Shown: positions 57,018 to 64,000 of the stretch, piece after piece
Numbering within the stretch: position 1 is the first letter of the stretch
Layout of the letters: every line of letters starts with the position of its first letter
Origin: Balamuthia mandrillaris
Lineage: Eukaryota > Discosea > Longamoebia > Balamuthiidae
NCBI GenBank assembly: GCA_031835245.1
Contig: JAVKOQ010000039.1
Location: 186,001-250,000, forward strand
DNA: 64,000 nt
Direction of reading: 5' to 3'
Made by a program: the position numbers and the translations under genes
Notes under the pieces: model-generated
What the model was told of the DNA's origin: nothing
Database searches by the model: none
What the model saw: the letters and a program-made list of their open reading frames with translations, nothing else

Positions 57018-57771
57018 AGGGCTGGAGAGAGAGGAAAAAAAAAACAGAAGGAAAGAAGAAGAAGCAGAAGCAGAACGACACCAATAAGAATACGAGGAGA
57101 AAGAAGAAGGTAATGGACTTGGTCATTTTTTTTTCTTATTGTATAGTTTTATATTTTATTTGGTTGTAAATACACTTTATTTTTCTGTTTTTGTTTCTGT
57201 TTTTGTTTGTTTTTTTTTTCTGTTTTCTGTTTTTTTTCTGGTTTTTATATTTCTGTTTTTTTGTTTTTATTTTTAGTTAAGAACAACAAAAACATTCTGC
57301 ATTGGCCTGACCTTGTTCGTTTATTATTGTTTTTTTTTTTTGCTTGCTAGGTGTTACAAACTGCAGCTCTGCAAGGGGGGGGGGGGGGGAATACGTCGTC
57401 CTCTCCTCTCCAGGGCAAAGGCTTCCTGCACACACACTCACACGCAAGAAGACCGGCAGGAACGGCCAACTTGTTTTGTGCGGCGAAAGGACACCTTAGC
57501 TTAGAAGAGCAGCACGGGAGCACGAAACTAGCAAAGGAGGAGCTGCCCTTCTGCACCGTGGCCCTTTAAAAAGGAGCCCCCAAGCAAAGGCCTGTTGTTC
57601 GCCGAAACGGCGTTTGCGGAGGGATCTCCCCCCCCCCCTCCAAAGCAAAAGCCGCACCACCCGCTCCTACGAGGATCGTCCTTAGGGTGAGTTAGCGGAA
57701 GTGTCTTCCCCTTTTTTGGAGCTTTGCCATTTGGCTTTGCAAACGGATAGCAGAAGGGAGGGAGATAGAGG
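57018..57771. other. Spacer before the RapGAP gene
   Basis: No gene supported. It starts T-rich (57120-57350), then has a run of 15 G (57375-57389), a GC-rich part, a C-run near 57628 and a short perfect hairpin CGCCG-AAA-CGGCG near 57602. It presumably holds the 3' end of the membrane-protein transcript and the RapGAP promoter. Confidence 0.4.
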
Positions 57772-57996
57772 ATGAACGACCATGTCTCGCCGAGATCTTT
57801 TCTTGCTCTGGGGGAGGCCGAGATAGCGGCCTACACCGGCTTTGAGCTTGGCAGCGAGGAGATGAACTGGTTGAGCAAACCTTTGGGCAAAAGATATTGG
57901 AAAACCGTACGTTGTGTGGTTTTTCTGTTTATAATTTTTTTATTCTGTTTAGTTTTTGTAGTTCGTGTCCTTTCTTTCTTTCTTTCTTTCTCTCAT

Positions 57997-58036
<40 letters not shown>

Positions 58037-58052
58037 GTTCTCTTTCTCTCTT

Positions 58053-58087
<35 letters not shown>

Positions 58088-59544
58088 GTAAGAATTTGGC
58101 TGGTTGACAATAGGATTGGGAAGAAGACTTAAGTTATCCTTCGCTTGTAAAGGATGAGCCGGGATACGTTCGGGAACTTGGAAGCAAGAACCCAACGTTC
58201 AAGGATCCTAACTACAAGAAAGACATGTTATATGGTCTCATGGAAGCTGACAAGTACAAACGTTATTACCGCGATTACTTCTATGAACGAGGTTCTTTCT
58301 TCTTTCTTCTTTCTTCTTTCTTCTTCTTTCTTATAACATGCTTCTTCCCCTAACACGACTTCAATATAGAACATGACAACTATGCTTGCACAATGGACGA
58401 GCTCAACAAGGAAGGACCTATCATTATCAGTGTAGACTCTGCACCACAAAACGCTAAACACCACAAGGTCTTGGTCCAAACGAAAAAGGTACCTCGTCCA
58501 TTATCCTTCCTGTCGTTCGTTCAATGTTTCTGAATTTGGTTCGTTCTTTTATCATAAGGGTTGTGAGCGCGTGACCATCACAGCCAAGAGCATCAGCGAC
58601 CACGGCTCCAAGATCAAGGCCATCAAACAGACACAACCGCAACTTCAGCTGGAGAACATCAAGTTCTTCAAAGCAAAACATCCCAAAATGCGGGAGTTGC
58701 TTCTCAAGTACGAAGAATCCACCATTTCCACATGTTACAAGTTTGGAGTCATCTATTGTAAAGAAGGACAGACAACCGAAGATGAAATGTACAACAACGG
58801 TTTGTATCTGCAGGATATGCTGTTGACTTCTCCTCTCCATGTCTGCTCTTTCTGTTCATTTTGCTAATTGTGCACGTAACCCTAGAGCATGGAAGTCCTG
58901 CCTTTGAAACGTTTCTCAACTTTCTTGGCAATCGAGTTGTTTTAGAGGGCTTTACCGGCTTCAGAGGAGGCCTTGACATAAAAAGTAGTTCCTTTCTCTA
59001 GTTTTCATGTCTGTGTTTCTTCCGTTGTTGACTCATTTTTTTAACGTAGCCAATACAACGGGTACGCATTCTGTGCATACCACCTTTCATGAGGGCAACG
59101 AGATCATGTTTCACGTGTCCACGTTACTGGCATACTCTCCAGGAGACCCTCAACAGGTGGAAAGGAAACGACATCTCGGCAACGATCTTGTTATCATTGT
59201 CTTCCAAGAGGGACCCAACGAGCCGTTCTCTCCTTCTTCTTTTCGTTCTCAATTCAATCGTACGTATACATATGCTTGCCTGTCTTGTGTTCATGTTTTT
59301 GTGTTTTTTTAACAAGCCCATGCTTATTGTGCCTTCTGATAACCGCTATAACCGATATCAGATGTTTTCCTGGTCGTAACGCCGGTTCCATCGATAGATG
59401 GCAAATTTGGAGCACTCAGCTTCCAGGTCAACATTATTTGCAAAGAAGGGGTGTATCCGTTTGGGCCGCATCTCCCTTATCCTCCTGTCTTTTCTACTGC
59501 AGACCCCAACGCAAGAGAGTGGTTCATCACAAAACGTATTAGCT

Positions 59545-59581
<37 letters not shown>

Positions 59582-61014
59582 TCGTTGTGCTTTGCTCACC
59601 CAAACATATAACAGTAATAAACGCAGAGCGAGCTGCATTTTGGGCACCGGACTTTGTCATCAAGCTGCGCAACACTCGAAAGCTTCAGCTCTCAGCCATC
59701 ATCGAAGAATGCAGCGAATCCGTTTCGCAATCCAGAGTCCTTCCTTCCTTGAAGAAAGGGGTCAGCTTCATCGACATGAGCAAGAAGAAGAAAGTTAAGA
59801 AAGGATCGCTTGGCAGCAAAAGCTTTAGCGGTCCTATTCCTTCCGACTCTACTCCGTTGGAGGAAGACCCGTTTTCTTCCCCTTCCGTTTCTATTTCTTC
59901 CTCTTCATCTATTTATCAAGCACTATCATCTTCTACGCCCATCCCAACGTCCGCTTCATTAACGAACAATCAAGCGTTGGATGGTGGCAGCGACAGTAAC
60001 AGCGACTCTGTTCCTCGACTGCAACGGAGACGAAGCGGTGAGCTGAAAGAGGCAAACAATTCACCTATGTTTGCCCAGATTAAGGCTGACTTACAAGCTC
60101 AACTCGATCTGAGAAGAGACCGAGCCTCTACGACCATTTCTTCCACGCCTACTTTCAATAACAGCCCGATACTAAGTCGAAGATCCCACACGGTTTCCTC
60201 GTGTTCTCCCGCTTCGTTTGACTTGGCAAGATGCAACCCGCCAACATCACCTGCTTTTACTCCGCTATCTCCTTCAACCCCTTCAGCTGCCACTTATATT
60301 TCAGCTCCGCCTCCACAACGCCCTGTTCCTGTCGCTCCCATCCAAAGACCGAGCAATGGCGGTAGTGTAATACCACTTCCTTCTTCCTCCGTTCCATCAC
60401 CTTCTCCTACTTTTTCTGCTTCTACCTTTTCTGCTTATCGACCAAGGTCCTCTCCTTCACCTCCGCCTGTTCAGCCCCCTCCTCCTGCTTATCAAAGACG
60501 AGCTACAGCTGCTAATATTTACCATCCCTCTGCTTCTGCTTTCAATTCTGTTTCATCATCATTGTCTTCATCTTATTCATCCTCTTCCGCCCCTGCTTCT
60601 GCTGTCTCGTCTACTTCCACTTCTCCATCCTTTCCTTCTCCTAGAACCGTAACTTTCTCTCCGATACAAGAGGAGGACACCACTTACGCTCCCAACTTTA
60701 CTTCTTCACAACACCAGCACCAACATCAGCCTCCTCCGCTGGCTTCTCCTCCCCCCAACAGACCTCTTCCTCCCATTGGGGTGGCAACACAAAGACCTCG
60801 CTCTGGCAGTGGTATTTTAAAACACAACAAAGGAACCATTTTGCCACCCCACACTCTCGCCAGAGTGCCTTCTCCAGTTACCTACAAGCATGACATGATG
60901 AATGGTGACGATGCTTGTGCAGACGGCACTGGTGATAGTGTTCAGGATGATGTTCCCCCTCCTTTGCCTGCGCGCGATCCTTGTCCCACTGCTCCATTGT
61001 CGTCTTCGTCATAG
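57772..61014 (+). CDS. RapGAP-domain protein
   Basis: Eight exons: 57772-57906, 58114-58291, 58370-58488, 58559-58799, 58886-58984, 59050-59259, 59362-59535, 59615-61014; 851 residues. The RapGAP domain spans about 190-400: YKFGVIYCKEGQTTEDEMYNN, SPAFETFLNFLG, EIMFHVSTLLAY, RKRHLGNDLVIIVF and FNHVFLVVTPV are family hallmarks. The catalytic Asn thumb is Asn302 in HLGND, with no arginine finger, as known for this family. Rap GAPs switch off Rap, a regulator of adhesion and the actin cortex in amoebae. Residues 480-851 are Ser/Pro-rich with PPPP stretches, perhaps binding SH3 or WW partners. CT repeats occupy two introns. Confidence 0.92.
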
Positions 61015-61089
61015 GGGATTCCATTTTGTTCTGGAATGTATGGTTTCAAAAATGAACCTATCTTCTTATTTATTTTTGTTGTTTGCTTT

Positions 61090-61400
61090 GAGGTCCAGTT
61101 GGGTTAGCCAATGCAGACCACCAGCGAAACCTGGGAGTCAACTCTTCCTGATGTTTTGGGCTCGTGGTCATGTCTTGGCGCAGCAGCAACGGTCATTTGG
61201 AAGTGCTGCACTGCGCTTGGCGTGGTCCTCGGCCGCAACGGATGACATTTGTAAGTGCTGCGATGGGTCATAGAGAACGGTTGTCCTTGCGACGCACAGC
61301 CATGCACAACCGCAGCAGCAAGCTTGCATTTGAATAAAATTTTGGAACGAGCTTTGGGATCTTGGCACTGGGCTAATCGGATCATGCAAATCCATGGCAA
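61090..61400 (+). pseudogene. Decayed ankyrin-repeat fragment (GCPWDE family)
   Basis: Short stretches in different frames recall the repeats of the F-box/ankyrin gene at 47651-48702: NGHLEVLH near 61188 and, shifted, ENGCPCDAQPCTTAAA near 61270-61320. Frames break and stops intervene, so this is a remnant. It lies downstream of the RapGAP gene and adjoins a purine repeat. Confidence 0.55.
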
Positions 61401-61411
61401 TGTGGAAGCTT

Positions 61412-61412
<1 letters not shown>

Positions 61413-61446
<34 letters not shown>

Positions 61447-61590
61447 AGAGAAGAGAGAAGAGAGAAGAGAGAAGAGAGAAGAGAGAAGAGAGAAGAGAGA
61501 AAAGAGAGAAGATAGAGAAGATAGAGAAGAGAGAAGAGAGAAGAGAGAAGAGAGAAGAGAGAAGAGAGAAGAGAGAAGAGAGAAGATGTT
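61413..61590. repeat. (GA)n and (GAGAGAA)n minisatellite
   Basis: Begins with GA repeats, then about 20 near-perfect 7-bp units GAGAGAA, purine on the + strand. It is one of few such arrays outside an intron and shows purine, not pyrimidine, on the strand of both neighbouring genes. Confidence 0.9.
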
Positions 61591-62171
61591 GAAGAGAGAA
61601 GATGGAGAAGATAGAGCAGAGAGATGAGAGAGGATAGAGAGGAGAGTCGTCATTAAAAGCACATTTTTGTCGACGAGGATGCGATAAATTTGACCGCAAC
61701 AAAAAAAAAATCGGGTTTCTTCAGCGGAAATAAAAAATCGTAATAAATCTGTGGTGTTGTCCTCTGTCTCTCTCTCTCTCTCTCTCTCTCTTGCCGCGTG
61801 TGTGCGTGTATCGACGAGGCGCTCCTCCCGAAATTTGTATTTGATTAGAAACAACAACAGAAGAAGAAGAAGAAAGGTGCGTGTGTGTGGTGTTTGTTGT
61901 TATGATTTGTTTTTTTGTTTTGTTTTTGAATGGGGGTAAACAAAGCTTTACATGAGGCAAAAAAAAAAAAACATGACAAGAGTGACCACAAACAATCTCT
62001 TTGCTTTCTTTCTGCTACGAAAAGATGTGGTTTTTTCTTTCTGCTTTGAGCTGTGTCTTTCCTTCTTTTTTGTTACACTAGTGTAAAAAAAAAAAGCTGA
62101 CCTTTCTTCTCCTTCTTATCTTTGTCTCTCCCCCGTTACGCTTCATCTTTAAAAAAAAAAAAAAAGATAGA
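61591..62171. promoter_or_regulatory. Upstream region of the C2-ankyrin gene with a 14-bp palindrome
   Basis: Holds a CT repeat (61766-61790), T/A-runs and a perfect palindrome TTACACTAGTGTAA at 62073-62086, 86 bp before the ATG. A TGTCGACG variant of the recurrent palindrome is at 61669-61676. No gene is seen. Confidence 0.4.
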
Positions 62172-64000
62172 ATGGCCGAGAAGGAAGAGATCGTGAAGAA
62201 AAAGAAGCAAGAGTCTGAGGAGGAGAGCAGCAGCCAAGGCGAGAGCGAGAGCGAGAGCGAAAGCGCCAGCGCAACCGAGAGCGACGAGGAGGAAGAGGAG
62301 GAGGAAGAGACCAAGAAGAAGGAAGAGAAGAAGGAAGAGAAAAAGGAAGAGAAGAAGGAAGAGAAGAAGGAAGAAAAAGTGGAGAAGGAAGAGAAGAAGG
62401 AAGAGAAAGTGGAGAAGAAAGAAGAAAAAGCGGAGAAGGAAGAGAAGAAAGAAGAGAAGAAGGACGAGAAGAAGGAAGAGAAAGTGGAAAAGAAAAAGAA
62501 AGAAGAGCCCAAAAAGAAAGAGACCTCCGAGGAGTCTGAAGAGTCCGAAGAAGAAGAGGAGAAAGAAAAGGAAAAGGACAAGAAAGCTGCCAAAGACAAG
62601 AAACCAGAAGCCGCCTCCAAAGCGGCTGCCTCCTCTTCCGCCACCAAAGACAAGGGCAAAGAGAAGGTACCCGACTTGAAGAAAGCTGCCTCTCCTCGCA
62701 GCAACGACAAAGACAACAAGGGCAAGGGCAAGGGCAAGGACAAGAGGGACAGGAGCGATTCCGGCAAGAGCGATGCGGAGAGGCTGCCCTCTCCTGGTCG
62801 TCAGCGCGTTGGGCCTCGTCCTGGAAAGCTCTATCTTGTCGGTAAGTTTTTTTTGTCCTTCCATTTGTTGTTTTTTTGCTGACGAACAAACAATAGTTGC
62901 CGAGGCAAGGAATCTTGCATCCAAGAATATCTTCTTTGATAGGAGTACGCTTTTCCCCTCTTCTTCCTTTCTTGTCGTTTCTCTCTCTCTCTCTCTCTCT
63001 CTGTCTCGTTATCTTTTGTTTTGTTTTGCTTACTTCTCCTCCTCTTTCTAACGACCTTGAAACATCAAACAGAGTCCTCAGATCCATACGCCGTCATCCA
63101 AATCGACGACGGAGAGAAGAAAGAAAAGCAACAGCGAGTCTACAAGTCCAAAGTCCTTCCTAAAGCGCTGGACCCCAACTGGAACGAGGGTAGCAAAATC
63201 TTTGATGTCACTCCAAAGGACAAACGCGTCAAGGTCTCCCTCTGGAACAGCAATAAAGTGCGCTCGGATGACTTTATGGGCGTGGTCACGTTTGATATGG
63301 ACGAGGTCAACAGCGGCGTCCCCTTCGAGGATTGGTACCCCCTTCGCTCTCGCGAGGGCAAGAAGGACAAGGTCAAAGGCGAGCTCCACATCCAGCTCCT
63401 CTTCCTCGAGGTAGACGACAAGCTGTTGGGCGAGGAGTTTTCCTACCCCCTTCACACCTTCATCCGCAAGCGCAAGCTCCACATCGTACAAAAGCTGTTG
63501 GAGCAGAAGCAGTCCTCACTGAAGAAGGACGCCTTTGCCGAGTACATCTCCCAGCTGGACGCTGAGGGACACACTCCTTTGCACGTGGCCGCCGCCACAC
63601 GCATGCCCGACGCCGTGGAACTCCTCTTAAAATTCGGCGCCGATGCCAATGCCAAAGGCAATGACCCCAAGAAGCAAACCCCGCTCCATTTGGCCTGCTG
63701 CTTCTCCTTTGAGAGCGCTGAGATCCTCATCGCGCACAAGGCTAAAGTCACCACCAAGGACAAGGACGGCAACTTGCCCATTCACATGGCGGCCGCGCAT
63801 GACCAGCCAGGCTCCATCGAGGAGCTGTTAGCGGCCGACAAGACCGTCATCAACGAGCAGAACAAGGCTCATGGAGATACGCCGCTTCACCTGGCCATCA
63901 AAGCCAAAGCCTTCCTGGCTTTGAAGACGTTGGTGGAGCATGGGGCCGATATTTATATTAAGAACAAGGATGGACAGACCTGTGGAGAGGCAGCAGCTGC
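62172..64000 (+). CDS. C2-domain / ankyrin-repeat protein, 3' end outside the window
   Basis: Three exons visible: 62172-62841, 62897-62944, 63073-64000 (continues). The first 200 residues are almost all Lys/Glu (KKEEKKEEK repeats) with Ser/Asp. A C2 domain begins near 218: GKLYLVVAEARNL, then SSDPYAVIQIDDG with the typical SDPY calcium-loop motif, DPNWNE and VKVSLWNSNKVRSDDFMG. Calcium-dependent membrane binding is the usual role. At least four ankyrin repeats follow (GHTPLHVAAA, KQTPLHLACC, GNLPIHMAAA, GDTPLHLAIK). C2 plus ankyrin suggests a membrane-recruited adaptor. Exon 2 is only 48 bp, but its phases fit and it completes the C2 strand. Confidence 0.85.

Noticed and set aside
61413-61590. 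Purine minisatellite as a CRISPR-like array
   Set aside because: Units are 7 bp and contiguous, with no spacers; the genome is eukaryotic.
1-64000. Transposons or endogenous viral genes
   Set aside because: No reverse transcriptase, transposase, integrase or capsid-like segments and no long terminal repeats were seen.

Overview
The window is protist nuclear DNA. It has about 20 protein genes, nearly all cut by short introns with in-frame GT-AG junctions (two look GC-AG). The proteins are eukaryotic: FANCI, a Lon protease with a mitochondrial-type leader, 40S ribosomal protein S13, TRMT44, RasGAP and RapGAP proteins, a WDR59-like protein and a TLDc domain. A free-living amoeba (Amoebozoa, Acanthamoeba/Balamuthia-like) is my best guess, from the Zn2Cys6 factor, TLDc, RapGAP and the F-box/ankyrin repeats of the GCPWDE type also known from amoeba giant viruses. 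This is inference; there is no rRNA gene to confirm it. I found no transposon, CRISPR array or convincing tRNA.

Layout. 0-12 kb, all minus strand: 5' end of a universal-stress-type protein, a RasGAP with three SAM domains, a large Zn2Cys6 protein with a histidine-rich tail, and an unknown acidic protein. 12-23 kb: SAP/F-box/LRR protein (+), Lon protease (-, stop codon 19 bp from its neighbour's), RPS13 (+, divergent from Lon), and a membrane protein (+). 23-31 kb: a 19-exon FANCI homologue (-). 31-38 kb: a Ser-rich PH-like protein (+) and an unknown basic/Ser-rich protein (-). 38-46 kb: HOGA1/DapA-family aldolase (-), TRMT44 (+) and a soluble transhydrogenase with a mitochondrial-type leader (+). 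46-57 kb: Lys/Ser-rich protein (+), F-box/ankyrin gene (-, frame break), a WD40-RWD-TLDc gene (-), a small basic protein (-) and a tail-anchored-type protein (+). 57-64 kb: RapGAP (+), a decayed ankyrin copy, and the start of a C2-ankyrin protein (+).

Exon models were built by hand: for every multi-exon gene except the F-box/ankyrin gene, exon lengths sum to a multiple of three and intron phases agree. There is no operon-like logic; genes are independent, often divergent, and share short spacers. Most notable are the WDR59-like/TLDc fusion, four TFIIIC B-box-like repeats in the 242-bp spacer between the aldolase and TRMT44, a recurrent TGTCGACA palindrome in spacers, and long CT microsatellites that in introns always show C/T on the sense strand.
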